From Thermohalobaculum sp039816045 (GTDB lineage Bacteria > Pseudomonadota > Alphaproteobacteria > Rhodobacterales > Rhodobacteraceae), in assembly GCA_039816045.1 (NCBI GenBank), contig JBCBYB010000003.1, positions 62,001-126,000 on the forward strand: a stretch of 64,000 bases of DNA, written 5' to 3'. Each line of letters begins with the position of its first letter. Within the stretch, counting starts at the first letter, position 1. The position numbers and the translations under genes were made by a program. The notes under the pieces were generated by a model, which was not told the DNA's origin, did not search any database, and saw nothing but the letters and a program-made list of their open reading frames with translations. Below, piece after piece: positions 10,767 through 19,590 of this stretch.

Positions 10767-11704
10767 GCCTCGACGCGCTGCGCAAGGGCGGCAAGCGGGC
10801 ACTCGCCCGAGCGCTCGCCGATCTGGAGACGCGCCCCGAAACGCCGGACGTCACCAGCCTGCTGGACGCCGCCTTCGCCGAGCCGCGCGGCGTCGCGATC
10901 GGGCTCACCGGCCCGCCCGGGGTCGGCAAGTCCACCCTGGTCGATGCGCTGATCCGGTGTTGGCGGCAGGAAGGGCTGACGGTCGGCGTGATCGCGGTCG
11001 ACCCGTCTTCGTCCCGCTCGGGCGGCGCGCTGCTGGGCGACCGCACCCGCATCGCAACGGATCCGGAGGATGCGGGCGTTTTCCTGCGCTCCATGGCCGC
11101 GCGAGACCAGCTCGGCGGAGTGGCGGCGATCACCTTCCCGGCCCTCGTGCTGATGCGCGCGCTCTTCGACCGGGTGCTGGTGGAAACCGTCGGCGTCGGC
11201 CAGTCCGAGACCGCGGTCGCCGGGCTCTGCGACGTCACAGCGGTCTGCACCCAACCGGGCTCGGGTGATGCGCTCCAGTTTATGAAGGCCGGCGTGATGG
11301 AGGTGCCGGACGTGCTGATCGTCACCAAGGCGGATCTCGGCGCCCTGGCCCGTCGTGCGGTGGCGGATCTCAAAGGCGCGCTCTCGGTCACCGCCACAGG
11401 GACACCGCCCGCCGTGCTCGCCTGTTCCGCGAGCGACGGGACCGGTGTGGCGGACGTCGCGCACGCGCTCGCTGGCGCTGCGGGTGCCTCGGGAGAGCGG
11501 CATCGGGCGCAGGTCGGCACATGGCTGCGCGCCACGCTTGCGGACCGCTACGGTCGCTCCGGGCTCGCCGCCCTCGGCACCGTCGAGCCGGATCCGAGCC
11601 ACCCCTTCACCGCTGCGGCGCGGGAGAGCGCTCGGCTCGCAGAGGCCTTCGCCCGCGCCATCGCCGAGACCGCGCCCCCCTTGCGCGCGACGCATAGCCG
11701 CTAG
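10763..11704 (+). CDS. meaB: MeaB/ArgK-type G3E GTPase
   Basis: This 313-residue P-loop GTPase is a chaperone that normally protects and loads adenosylcobalamin-dependent methylmalonyl-CoA mutase. Walker A is GLTGPPGVGKSTLVDAL near residue 40, followed by the MeaB signature AVDPSSSRSGGALLGDRTRI, the switch segment LVETVGVGQSE and the guanine specificity motif VTKADLG. Length is close to the family's. The ATG overlaps the stop of the PPDK-like gene (ATGA), so the two proteins are co-produced; neither mutase subunit is in the window. The tie to the PPDK-like gene suggests a shared propionyl/C3-C4 metabolic context, which is inference. Confidence 0.93.
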
Positions 11705-11823
11705 GCCTTCCAATCAAGGTCTACTTCCGGTAAACCCGCCGCACCAGACCGGGGATGTGAAACCCCCCGGGCCGCTCTCTATGGATTTTAATGAGCGGAT
11801 TTAGTGAGTCCGGGGGGTCCATC

Positions 11824-12666
11824 ATGGGACGATCCAAGTCGGCGCGCCGCGCCACGCCAGTCTTGCGTTTTGTTCGCAACCTCGGCCTTGCCGGGGCCAC
11901 TCTGTTCGCCCTTGCACCGGCGGCGCAGGCAGATACGGCGCAGGACGGAAGCCTTATGGCCGCCGGAGCTCTTCGCGGCCTTGCAACCCTCATCGACACA
12001 GAGCGCGCCGCGTTGGCTGCCTTCACGTCGAGCGACACGTTCCGCCATGTGAGCGGCCTTGCCCAACGGGCCGCAAGTGCCCCCGGTGGTCAAGCCGGCG
12101 ATCCCGAAGCCCGGCTCGAAGCGCTTGCCGCTCAGGATGAGCGCGCGGCGACCGAGGCGGAGGGCGCTCAGGCCCAGGCCGTTCTTTCCCTGCTCAGCGC
12201 CGACGGCGGCGGCTCCGTCGATCTCGCGGAGATTGACCGTGTGCGCATCGGCAAGCCGACCGAAGCATGGTCCTGCCTCTCGGAGGCGCTTTACTTCGAG
12301 GCGCGCGGCGAGACCCTGATCGGCCAGATGGCGGTCGCCGAAGTCATCCTGAACCGAGTCGACAGCCGGCGCTACCCCAACAGCGTCTGCTCGGTCGTCC
12401 GCCAGGGCGAGGAGCGCTCCTCCGGCTGCCAGTTCTCCTACCGCTGCGACGGCAAATCGGACCAGCCGAGTTCGCGCAAGGCTATGGAACAGGTCGGCAA
12501 GGTCGCTTGGGTCATGCTGCAGGGCCGCCCGCGTATTCTCACCGACAAGGCGACGCACTACCATGCGCTGCGGGTGTCCCCCCGCTGGGCGCGCAAAATG
12601 GTTCAGACCGCTAAAATCGGTGAGCACGTGTTCTATCGCGACGGCGTGCGGCTCTCGAGCCGCTGA
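11824..12666 (+). CDS. SleB-type cell wall hydrolase
   Basis: This 280-residue protein has an N-terminal signal segment (NLGLAGATLFALAPAAQA) and a C-terminal Hydrolase_2 (SleB/CwlJ) domain. The domain begins near CLSEALYFEARGETLIGQ with the conserved catalytic Glu, continues through VAEVILNRVDSRRYPNSVC and CQFSYRCDG, and ends KATHYHALRVSPRWARKM. Such enzymes cleave peptidoglycan glycan chains. A central low-complexity region (Ala/Glu-rich, residues about 95-140) links the parts. The ATG at 11824 sits after a G-run; an alternative in-frame ATG at 11791 adds 11 residues before an otherwise normal signal peptide. Confidence 0.9.
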   Translation: MGRSKSARRATPVLRFVRNLGLAGATLFALAPAAQADTAQDGSLMAAGALRGLATLIDTERAALAAFTSSDTFRHVSGLAQRAASAPGGQAGDPEARLEALAAQDERAATEAEGAQAQAVLSLLSADGGGSVDLAEIDRVRIGKPTEAWSCLSEALYFEARGETLIGQMAVAEVILNRVDSRRYPNSVCSVVRQGEERSSGCQFSYRCDGKSDQPSSRKAMEQVGKVAWVMLQGRPRILTDKATHYHALRVSPRWARKMVQTAKIGEHVFYRDGVRLSSR

Positions 12667-12708
12667 GACCGGGACAGGCGAACAGGGGCGGCGAAACCGC
12701 CCCCTGAA

Positions 12709-12759
12709 TATCGCTGATATCGCACCAATATCGCATTCGAATATCGGCGCCGTTATCGC
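12709..12759 (+). repeat. Helically phased TATCGC array, copy 1
   Basis: Five same-orientation TATCGC-type hexamers begin at 12709, 12718, 12729, 12742 (TATCGG) and 12754, with start-to-start steps of 9, 11, 13 and 12 bp. The block lies in the 96-bp gap between the convergent SleB-type gene and hemA. A second array with the same order of steps lies at 57150. It is AT-richer than its surroundings and not part of a recognised gene. Role unknown: a multi-site operator or a dispersed repeat are both possible. Confidence 0.8.
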
Positions 12760-12762
12760 ACC

Positions 12763-13989
12763 TCACTGTGCGGCGCGGGGCATCCGGGCGAGCTTGCACT
12801 GTGCCCACAGGGCCTCGAGCGCCTCTGCCAGACGGTCGATATCCCCCTCCGTGTGCAACGGACCCGGCGTAAAGCGCAGCCGCTCGGTCCCCTTCGGCAC
12901 GGTGGGATAGTTGATCGGTTGGACGTAGATCCCCCACTCATCGAGCAGCAGGTCCGAGATCCATTTGCATTTGTGCGGATCGCCGACCATCACCGGCACG
13001 ATATGGGACGGGTTTTCAATGTGGGGAAGACCGATTTCATCCAGCTTTTTCCGCAGCTTAGCGACCCGGTCTCGCTGACCCTGACGCTCGACATCGGAGG
13101 TTTTGAGGTGCCAGATCGCCGCCTTCGCGCCAGCAGCCACCGCTGGCGGAACGGCCGTGGTGAAGATGAACCCGCTCGAAAAGCTGCGCACGAAGTCGCA
13201 GAGCGCCTTGCTCGCCGCGATGTAGCCACCCATGACACCGAAGGCTTTGCCGAGCGTGCCCTCGATCACCGTCAGGCGGTCCATCAGCCCGCGCTCCTCG
13301 GCGACACCGCCACCGCGGGGGCCGTACATGCCAACGGCGTGCACCTCATCGAGATAGGTCATGGCGCCGTATTTGTCCGCGAGATCGCAGATTTCCTCGA
13401 TCGGAGCGATGTCGCCATCCATCGAATACACGCTCTCGAACGCGATCAATTTCGGCCGCGATGGGTCGATTTCTTTCAACTGACGCTCAAGATCTTCGAG
13501 ATCATTGTGGTTCCAGATCCGCTTTTCGGCGCGGCTGTGGCGAATACCTTCAATCATCGAGGCATGATTGAGCGCATCCGACAGCACCACACAGTTCGGC
13601 AGCCGCGAGGCCAGCGTCCCGAGCGCCGCCCAGTTCGACACATAGCCGGAGGTGAACAGCAGCGCCGCCTCCTTCTGGTGGAGATCCGCCAGCTCGTCCT
13701 CAAGCTCCACGTGATAGCGGTTGGTGCCCGAGATGTTGCGCGTGCCGCCGGCCCCTGCCCCACACTCCTCCAGCGCCACCCGCATCGCATCCAGCACATC
13801 CGGGTGCTGGCCCATGCCGAGATAATCGTTGGAGCACCAGACAGTTACGTTCGAGGTCGCACTACAGTCATGGCGCCGGGTCGCCCGAGGAAACTGCCCG
13901 CAATGGCGCGCAAGATTGGCAAAGACCCGGTAGTTGCCCTCATCGCGAAGCGCGTCCAGGCTGCCCTGGAAAAAACCCTCGTAGTCCAT
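12763..13989 (-). CDS. hemA: 5-aminolevulinate synthase
   Basis: This 408-residue PLP enzyme condenses glycine and succinyl-CoA to 5-aminolevulinate, the first step of haem and bacteriochlorophyll synthesis by the C4 route. Visible motifs: VWCSNDYLGMGQHP near the N-terminus, GTRNISGT, the AYLDEVHAVGMYG-type segment (YLDEVHAVGMYGPRGG), and TLGKAFGVMGGYIAAS with the PLP-lysine. The ATG at 13989 follows GGGAGAG; an ATG 30 bp upstream overlaps the puhE end. It is the last gene of the bchF-to-hemA superoperon, 26 bp after puhE, so ALA supply is tied to pigment genes. It converges on the SleB-type gene. Confidence 0.96.
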   Translation of the reverse strand: MDYEGFFQGSLDALRDEGNYRVFANLARHCGQFPRATRRHDCSATSNVTVWCSNDYLGMGQHPDVLDAMRVALEECGAGAGGTRNISGTNRYHVELEDELADLHQKEAALLFTSGYVSNWAALGTLASRLPNCVVLSDALNHASMIEGIRHSRAEKRIWNHNDLEDLERQLKEIDPSRPKLIAFESVYSMDGDIAPIEEICDLADKYGAMTYLDEVHAVGMYGPRGGGVAEERGLMDRLTVIEGTLGKAFGVMGGYIAASKALCDFVRSFSSGFIFTTAVPPAVAAGAKAAIWHLKTSDVERQGQRDRVAKLRKKLDEIGLPHIENPSHIVPVMVGDPHKCKWISDLLLDEWGIYVQPINYPTVPKGTERLRFTPGPLHTEGDIDRLAEALEALWAQCKLARMPRAAQ

Positions 13990-14015
13990 GCATCTCTCCC
14001 GAGTCTCGCCAGGCA

Positions 14016-14813
14016 TCACAGGGCCCGGTCCGTCGTTAGTGTCGATCTACGCCGAGCATCCCTGCTCGGCAACATCCAGCGCCACAGTGCCGCATCACGA
14101 AGCGGCAGCACCAACAGCCAATGCTCGATCAGCGCAAGCGCCGTCAGCATCCCGAGCAACGCAAAACCCACTGCCTCTTCAACGGTTTGCGCGGCGTAGC
14201 CCCGCTCCACCCAACATCCGACCGCCAGCATCAACCCGGTGACAGAAAGCGGAAAAAGCAGGTTCATCGGGCGGTTCCGAAAATAGGTCTTGAGGTGGTC
14301 CAGGCTCTCAGGGATCAACTCCTCTGCCACGTTCGGCACCCCCAGGAACAGGTTCAGCTTGGCGCTGATGCGCGCAAAGAAGAGAAGCAGAAAAGTCCAG
14401 AGCCCGAATTGATTTGGCTCAAGCCAGGTGAGCATCGCGAGCCCGCCAGCGGTGAGCGCAAGGGCCAGTTCGTGCCAGGCAAGCGCCTCCACCGCATAGC
14501 GAAACCGCCGCCAGCCCCGCGCATCCGGCGGGCAGGGAACCCGGCGCGGCCCCGTGATGGCACCGGTCAGGAAGGCAAACTCGTGCCAACCCCAGATCGC
14601 GATCGCCGCCGCAAAGCCCACATAGACGCCGGTCATCCCCGGGTGTCCCGCCGCCCAGCCAAAGGCAATGAGGGCCCCCGCAAGCAGCGGCATCGAGAGC
14701 GCCATAACCCCCGCAAGCGCCCGGCGCGGCAGGCCGACGGCGACGAGAATGCCGCCGGTGCCCGCCCACCACAGGAAGAGCGCAAACAGAAGGGCTGTGG
14801 CGACCTCGCCCAT
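14016..14813 (-). CDS. puhE: Photosynthetic complex assembly protein PuhE
   Basis: This 265-residue integral membrane protein has about seven to eight hydrophobic segments (for example LLFALFLWWAGTGGILVAVG at the start and ALTAGGLAMLTWLE later) and the sequence LWTFLLLFFARISAKLNLF followed by GVPNVAEELIP, typical of PuhE/DUF3623. PuhE is needed for normal reaction centre/LH1 assembly or pigment balance in purple bacteria, though its mechanism is not known. The gene lies 3 bp after acsF and 26 bp before hemA on the same strand, as in related Rhodobacterales PGCs. Confidence 0.92.
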   Translation of the reverse strand: MGEVATALLFALFLWWAGTGGILVAVGLPRRALAGVMALSMPLLAGALIAFGWAAGHPGMTGVYVGFAAAIAIWGWHEFAFLTGAITGPRRVPCPPDARGWRRFRYAVEALAWHELALALTAGGLAMLTWLEPNQFGLWTFLLLFFARISAKLNLFLGVPNVAEELIPESLDHLKTYFRNRPMNLLFPLSVTGLMLAVGCWVERGYAAQTVEEAVGFALLGMLTALALIEHWLLVLPLRDAALWRWMLPSRDARRRSTLTTDRAL

Positions 14814-14816
14814 GCG

Positions 14817-15902
14817 CTACCAGACCGGCTCGAGCCGGGAGGACTCCGGCAGCGTGCTGCGCTTCACCGGCAGGCAATAGAGGCGCGCGAAGATGGCGCC
14901 CGCCCTTGCGGCCAGCGCCCCTTTGCGGAGCCATTTCAGCGGCCCGCCCTTCTCGTCGGCATCGGACATGGCGAGGCTCACACTGGAGAGCCGGTCGAAC
15001 AGCTTCCACACCGTCGGATTGTCGAGGTCGATCTGGATCGGGAAGCACTGCTTCGTGATCTCAGAGGTGAGGTTCAGCACGCGGCGGTCGTACTCCTCAA
15101 TGGAGATCCCGAGCGCCTTGTGGAACGCCGGGCGCGCATGGTCGCGCACATACATCGTTGCGTAGACGGCGAGCAGGAAGAACCGGATCCACAGCTTGTT
15201 GCCGCCTTTGAGCAGGTGCGGGTTGGCCCGCATCAGCAGGCTGAACGCCTCGCCATGGCGGAACTCGTCATTGCACCACTCCTCGAACCACTTGAAGATC
15301 GGGTGGAAGCGCTGCTCCGGATGCTTCTCCAGGTGGCGGAAGATGGTGATGTAGCGCGCGTAGCCGATCTTCTCCGACAGATAGGTCGCGTAGTAGATGA
15401 ACTTCGGCTTGAAGTAGGTGTACTTCTTCGTCTTGGTCAGAAACCCGAGGTTCACTCCGATGCCCGCTTCTTTCAGCGCATCGTTGATGAAGCCGGCATG
15501 GCGCGCCTCGTCACGCGACATATAGCTGAAGAGCTCGCAAATGTCGGGGTTGTTGCCGCGTTTCTTCATCTCCTTGTAGAGCACGCAGCCAGAGAACTCC
15601 GCCGTCAGCGACGACACCAGGAAGTCGATCAGCTCTTTGTGCAGCTCTGGATCGAGGGCATCGAAGTCGATCTCGTCCCAGTCATCGGTCTTCTTGAAGT
15701 GGCGCTTGTTGGGATCGGCCTTCATCTCGGCGATCAGCGCGTCCCACTCCTCGCGGACGGAGGTGACGTCGAGCCGGTCCATCTCGTCGAAATCGGTGGT
15801 GTAGAAACGCGGCGCGAGCAGGGTCGTCTGCTGCGCCATGGCGGTGGTTTCATTGACGCCGGCCTCGCGGGCAACGGCGGCCAGATCTGCTTGGATGTTC
15901 AT
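14817..15902 (-). CDS. acsF: Mg-protoporphyrin IX monomethyl ester oxidative cyclase
   Basis: This 361-residue di-iron enzyme forms the isocyclic E ring of (bacterio)chlorophyll using O2. Carboxylate/His ligand motifs are visible: LTAEFSGCVLYKEM, YMSRDEARHAGFINDAL and EEWCNDEFRHGEAFSLLMR. Its presence, with no anaerobic bchE in the window, indicates pigment synthesis under oxygen, as in aerobic anoxygenic phototrophs. The ATG overlaps the stop of the preceding 100-residue ORF by 4 bp. Confidence 0.96.
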   Translation of the reverse strand: MNIQADLAAVAREAGVNETTAMAQQTTLLAPRFYTTDFDEMDRLDVTSVREEWDALIAEMKADPNKRHFKKTDDWDEIDFDALDPELHKELIDFLVSSLTAEFSGCVLYKEMKKRGNNPDICELFSYMSRDEARHAGFINDALKEAGIGVNLGFLTKTKKYTYFKPKFIYYATYLSEKIGYARYITIFRHLEKHPEQRFHPIFKWFEEWCNDEFRHGEAFSLLMRANPHLLKGGNKLWIRFFLLAVYATMYVRDHARPAFHKALGISIEEYDRRVLNLTSEITKQCFPIQIDLDNPTVWKLFDRLSSVSLAMSDADEKGGPLKWLRKGALAARAGAIFARLYCLPVKRSTLPESSRLEPVW

Positions 15903-16201
15903 AGCCGGGCCTCCTCGGAGAAGCTGAACTCGCAGAGCTCCATGAACTCCATATCCCCGGTGAGCCGGGTCCAGAGCCGCTCGATCCAGGTGGCGCGGGT
16001 CACGGTCGCCTCGCGCCGCTCGGAATGGACCTCACCGTAGGGCACGTGGATTTCCTGGCCGTGGACCAGCACCTCATCGCCCGGCTGGATCTCGATATCC
16101 CCGTCGAGCACCACATGGGCGTGCAGGCTCTCGAACGTGTGGCTGATTTCAACCGTACAGGGGGTCGTGATACGGGTTCGGCGCAACAGTGTGTCAATCA
16201 T
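15899..16201 (-). CDS. Conserved small PGC protein between puhC and acsF
   Basis: This 100-residue protein overlaps puhC upstream and acsF downstream by 4 bp each (ATGA at both ends), which strongly supports that it is real. It looks like a small all-beta domain: TPCTVEISHTFESLHAHVVL, IEIQPGDEVLVHGQEIHVPY, with many His and Glu. The C-terminal part (RATWIERLWTRLTGDMEFMEL) may contact the membrane or a partner. A gene of this size is known at this place in Rhodobacterales PGCs, but I know of no assigned function. Its coupling to acsF suggests a role with the cyclase; that is inference. Confidence 0.82.
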   Translation of the reverse strand: MIDTLLRRTRITTPCTVEISHTFESLHAHVVLDGDIEIQPGDEVLVHGQEIHVPYGEVHSERREATVTRATWIERLWTRLTGDMEFMELCEFSFSEEARL

Positions 16202-16671
16202 AGTGCATCCTCCCTTCTGTCAGTCATATCCGACATCAGGTTGGCGAAGGTTGCAAGGTTGTCGCTTCCGAAGCTGCGGAGCTCGGCCCGCCAACCCGTG
16301 GCGGGATCAAGCAGCGTTAAGTGCCCGTTAGGAAAGGCCAAAAGCTCGACCGGAGCGTCCTTTGGCACGCCTTCAAGCCCCCTGCGATGGCCGAGCGCGC
16401 GCATTATGCCGCGGACAAATCCGTCCTTTCCGGTGGCGAGAGAGACCCGCAACTCGCCGGTCTCGGGATCGAGCACTTCGGTGCCGCCGCCCGCGAGAGG
16501 AGCGAGGGTCATTGCCACCCGCGTGTCCGCGCCGCTCAGCGCCGGCGGCTGGCCGACCGGCTCCATCCCCGCGATCCGCGCCGCTGAGACAGCGGTCAAC
16601 GTCAACAGCACGAGACCACACACCCCATAGAACAGCGGGCGCGGGATCTGATCGGGTTTGGCGCGGGGCAT
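16198..16671 (-). CDS. puhC: Photosynthetic complex assembly protein PuhC
   Basis: This 157-residue protein has one N-terminal membrane helix (LFYGVCGLVLLTLTAVSAA) and a periplasmic domain with the family pattern EVLDPETGELRVSLATGKDG, GFVRGIMRALGHRRG and LLAFPNGHLTLLDPATGW. PuhC is required for efficient reaction centre/LH1 assembly. It follows puhB after 12 bp. Confidence 0.93.
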   Translation of the reverse strand: MPRAKPDQIPRPLFYGVCGLVLLTLTAVSAARIAGMEPVGQPPALSGADTRVAMTLAPLAGGGTEVLDPETGELRVSLATGKDGFVRGIMRALGHRRGLEGVPKDAPVELLAFPNGHLTLLDPATGWRAELRSFGSDNLATFANLMSDMTDRREDAL

Positions 16672-16683
16672 GGGTGGGCTCCT

Positions 16684-17370
16684 TTACTCGGCGGGGACGA
16701 GTGTTGCCGGGGTTGCAGGGGTCGCCGCCGCGGGCGCAGGCTCCGGCTGCGGCGCGGGGGTCTCGGCACGGGCACGGTCTTCGGCGGCGTCGCGCAGGGC
16801 ACGGGCGAGGATCTCGGCCACATGGCCGGCCTCTGGCACCGCACGCAAGGCGGGCTCGGCCCGGGCCAGACGCCAAGGCCGCACATGGGGCCACAGCATC
16901 AGATAGGCGAGCCGCGTCTGCCCCGTGAGCGCAAGCGGCAAGTCGCCGGTGCCATCCGAGAACTGCCGCAGCGCCGCCGACCCCGTCCACCGATGCGGGA
17001 GGTTCAAGGTCACGGTCAGTGCAACCCCGATCCGCATCGCGACCCTTTTGGTCGTGATCGTGTAGATGGTCGCCTTGGCCGCCGCATAGGCCATCAGCGC
17101 CAGCACGCCTGCAGCTGCCAGCCCCTGGAGGAGAAGCACCACGACGCCGAACATCAGCTCGGTCACCGGGACACCCGTTGCCACCCCTTCGGCCAGTCGC
17201 CAGACCACCAACACCCCGAAATAGAGCGCGACGAGCCGCACCCCGAAGGCCCGCCAGGCGAGCCCCCGCCAGGCGGGCGCGCCCTGCCAGAGGATCCGCT
17301 CACCCTCGGGCGGGCGCTCCGGCAGGCCGAGCACCGGCTCGGTTTGGACGTCGTCGTCCTCGTGCGTCAT
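16684..17370 (-). CDS. puhB: Photosynthetic complex assembly protein PuhB
   Basis: This 228-residue membrane protein has a bacterial PH-like core: ERILWQGAPAWRGLAWRAFG, two or three transmembrane segments, YTITTKRVAMRIGVALTVTL and LNLPHRWTGSAALRQFSDG. PuhB helps reaction centre assembly. The C-terminus is Pro/Ala-rich and may be disordered. The ATG at 17370 overlaps the puhA stop (ATGA); a longer in-frame extension would run into puhA. Confidence 0.93.
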   Translation of the reverse strand: MTHEDDDVQTEPVLGLPERPPEGERILWQGAPAWRGLAWRAFGVRLVALYFGVLVVWRLAEGVATGVPVTELMFGVVVLLLQGLAAAGVLALMAYAAAKATIYTITTKRVAMRIGVALTVTLNLPHRWTGSAALRQFSDGTGDLPLALTGQTRLAYLMLWPHVRPWRLARAEPALRAVPEAGHVAEILARALRDAAEDRARAETPAPQPEPAPAAATPATPATLVPAE

Positions 17371-18137
17371 ATCTGGCTCTCCAACCGGCCGCGGTCGGCA
17401 TAGAGCTTGCCGCCACACCAATAGGCCGAGATCTTGTCCTCCTCGAGCATGGTGATCTGCTCGGGGTTCTTGGTGACCGGAACGCCGGAGAACTGACCGG
17501 CCTTAAGGGCGTGCACCTTCACGGCGTCCTTCCACCAGCTCACAACACAGAGCGTGAAGGGAATGAGCCGCGAGCTGCCGTCCTCGAGCCCGATCTCGAG
17601 ATAGCGGATCAGCTGCTCGGATTTATCGACCCAGAGGTCTTTTACAGTGCCGCCAACCGCACCATCGGCACCGATCACTTCGTGCCCGATGATGTTGCCG
17701 CCCTTGGAGGCAAAGCTGAACTCGGGCGCGACCCGCATCGGCACGATCTTGGCGTGGCCCTCGACGGTAAGGTCAGGCTCGTCATGGCGCAGGCAGTAAG
17801 CCGCCGGACCGATACCGTCGGCAAGCGGATCGCCGGTCGGCTCCCAGGGCGCACCCGAGAAGTGTGCCACTTTGCGCATGGCGAACTGGCGTGTCTCGCG
17901 GTCGTTCGGATCGGGCTTGGTCACCTCGCCCTTGCCATGCGGCAGCTTGTAGGTGTGCGGGCTCGGCATGCCATAGGGACGGTCGCCCGCATCTTTGCCG
18001 GTGACCTCGGACTCGAGCGGATAGCCTTCGCGCATGTTCTCGCGCTGGATCCAGATCACGAGGCCGAAGAAAAACAGCCAGAACAGGTAGAGGGCCACCT
18101 GCGCGAAGTCGATATTGCCGACGATGGTGGGTGTCAT
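17367..18137 (-). CDS. puhA: Photosynthetic reaction centre H subunit
   Basis: This 256-residue subunit has one N-terminal membrane helix (QVALYLFWLFFFGLVIWIQR) followed by the cytoplasmic beta domain (REGYPLESEVTGKDAGDRPY, IVPMRVAPEFSFASKGGNI, KDLWVDKSEQLIRYLEIGL). It caps the L/M core and guides proton uptake to QB. It lies 22 bp after lhaA and overlaps puhB. Length and motifs are normal. Confidence 0.97.
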   Translation of the reverse strand: MTPTIVGNIDFAQVALYLFWLFFFGLVIWIQRENMREGYPLESEVTGKDAGDRPYGMPSPHTYKLPHGKGEVTKPDPNDRETRQFAMRKVAHFSGAPWEPTGDPLADGIGPAAYCLRHDEPDLTVEGHAKIVPMRVAPEFSFASKGGNIIGHEVIGADGAVGGTVKDLWVDKSEQLIRYLEIGLEDGSSRLIPFTLCVVSWWKDAVKVHALKAGQFSGVPVTKNPEQITMLEEDKISAYWCGGKLYADRGRLESQI

Positions 18138-18159
18138 GACAGGATCTCCGTCTGTTGAG

Positions 18160-19590
18160 TCATGCGGGGAACTCCGACAAGCCGAACCGGGTGTCGGACG
18201 GGCGGCCGGAGCCGCGGCGAACCAGCGGGCCGATCGCGGCCAGCGTGGCGAAGAGAAGGAAAATCTCGAGGTGGTAGACCACCGAGTAGCCGACGGCGGG
18301 GTTCATCATGGCCTCCCCTAGCGCGCCGCTTTCGGCCAGCGCACAGACAGCATCGCGGATCGCGCCGCCGGCGAAGAGACCGAGGCCCGCCGCCGTGGCC
18401 TGTGCAGCGCCCCACGCGCCGAGCGCGAGACCGGAGCGCCCGCCCTCGCCAAGCTTCATCGCTGCCGTAAGCGTGCCGACGGCGAAGAGCCCGCCGCCAA
18501 GGCCGATGAGCGCCGCACCGGTGCGGAAGAGCGCGGGCGAGCCGAGCGGGTCCGCGAAGATCACCGCTGAGAAGGCACCGACCCCGACGACACAGCCGAG
18601 GGCGGCCAGCCCGCACGGATCCCAGCCTCGCCCGAGGGCGCGGGCAGCCCCAGCAAACCCGACCAGCGACCCGAAGGCCCAAAGTGCGGTCAGCGCCGTC
18701 GTGTCCCCCACCGAAAGCAATAGGATTTGCCCGCCATAGGGCTCGAGCAGGATGTCCTGCATGGAGAACGCAAGCGTGCCCAGTACAACCGCCGCCAGAA
18801 GCCGTCCGGCCCGACCACCCGCCATGAGATCGGCCCAAGCCTCGTGGAACGGGGGACGCGGCGCGGCGCGCTCGGCCCGGCTCATGGGCTTCACATGCTC
18901 CTGCCGCCAAAGCGCGATGAGATTGAGCGCAAGGGTGATCAGCGCCGAGGCTTGGATCACCTGGATCAAGCGGAGCTGGCTGAAATCCGTCAGCAGCCAT
19001 CCAAAGAGCGCGGCCGAGACGCCCATGCCCAACAACAGCATCACGTAGAGGAGTGCGACCACCCGGGGCCGCTTGTCCTCCGGTGCCAGATCGGTGGCGA
19101 GCGCGAGCCCCGCCGTCTGGGTCATGTGCACGCCGGCCCCGACCAGCAGGAACGCGAGCGCCGCCCCGGCCGGCCCGGCCCAGGCTGGCCCAGCCGTCTG
19201 GTCGCCCGAGAGAACGATCAGCGCGAACGGCATGATCGCAAGGCCGCCGAACTGGGTGAGCGAGCCGAACCAGATATAGGGCGTGCGCTTCCACCCGATC
19301 GCCGAGCGGTGCGTATCCGAGCGGAACCCGAGCAGCGCCCGGAACGGGGCCACCAGCATCGGCAGCGCCGCCATGAGCGCGACCAGCCAGGCGGAGACGC
19401 CGAGCTCGACGATCATCACCCGATTGAGCGTGCCGGTCAGCAGCACCATTGCCATGCCCACGGACACCTGGAACAGCGAGAGCCGGAGCAGACGTGCGAG
19501 CGGCAGGTCGTCGCTCGCCACATCGGCAAACGGCACCAGCGCCCGACCAGCGGTGTTCCAGAATTGGGTCCGGGGCGACATCTCGCTCAT
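18160..19590 (-). CDS. lhaA: LH1 assembly factor LhaA (PucC/BCD family)
   Basis: This 476-residue membrane protein of the bacteriochlorophyll-delivery (PucC/LhaA) branch of the major facilitator superfamily has about 12 transmembrane segments. Family motifs include LTGTLNRVMIVELGVSAWLV near the N-terminus, GFRSDTHRSAIGWKRTPYIW in an early loop, and FSMQDILLEPYGGQIL mid-protein. It assists LH1 assembly at the inner membrane. The ATG at 19590 overlaps the bchM stop. A second family member sits at 32207. Confidence 0.95.
   Translation of the reverse strand: MSEMSPRTQFWNTAGRALVPFADVASDDLPLARLLRLSLFQVSVGMAMVLLTGTLNRVMIVELGVSAWLVALMAALPMLVAPFRALLGFRSDTHRSAIGWKRTPYIWFGSLTQFGGLAIMPFALIVLSGDQTAGPAWAGPAGAALAFLLVGAGVHMTQTAGLALATDLAPEDKRPRVVALLYVMLLLGMGVSAALFGWLLTDFSQLRLIQVIQASALITLALNLIALWRQEHVKPMSRAERAAPRPPFHEAWADLMAGGRAGRLLAAVVLGTLAFSMQDILLEPYGGQILLLSVGDTTALTALWAFGSLVGFAGAARALGRGWDPCGLAALGCVVGVGAFSAVIFADPLGSPALFRTGAALIGLGGGLFAVGTLTAAMKLGEGGRSGLALGAWGAAQATAAGLGLFAGGAIRDAVCALAESGALGEAMMNPAVGYSVVYHLEIFLLFATLAAIGPLVRRGSGRPSDTRFGLSEFPA

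Noticed and set aside
14121..16040. 639-codon plus-strand open frame
   Set aside because: It lies antisense to puhE, acsF and the 100-residue ORF, all of which are recognised families or coupled genes.
16188..16206. PpsR-like TGTCAATCA at the orf100/puhC junction
   Set aside because: Only one arm matches; the partner 12 bp on is ATC, not ACA.
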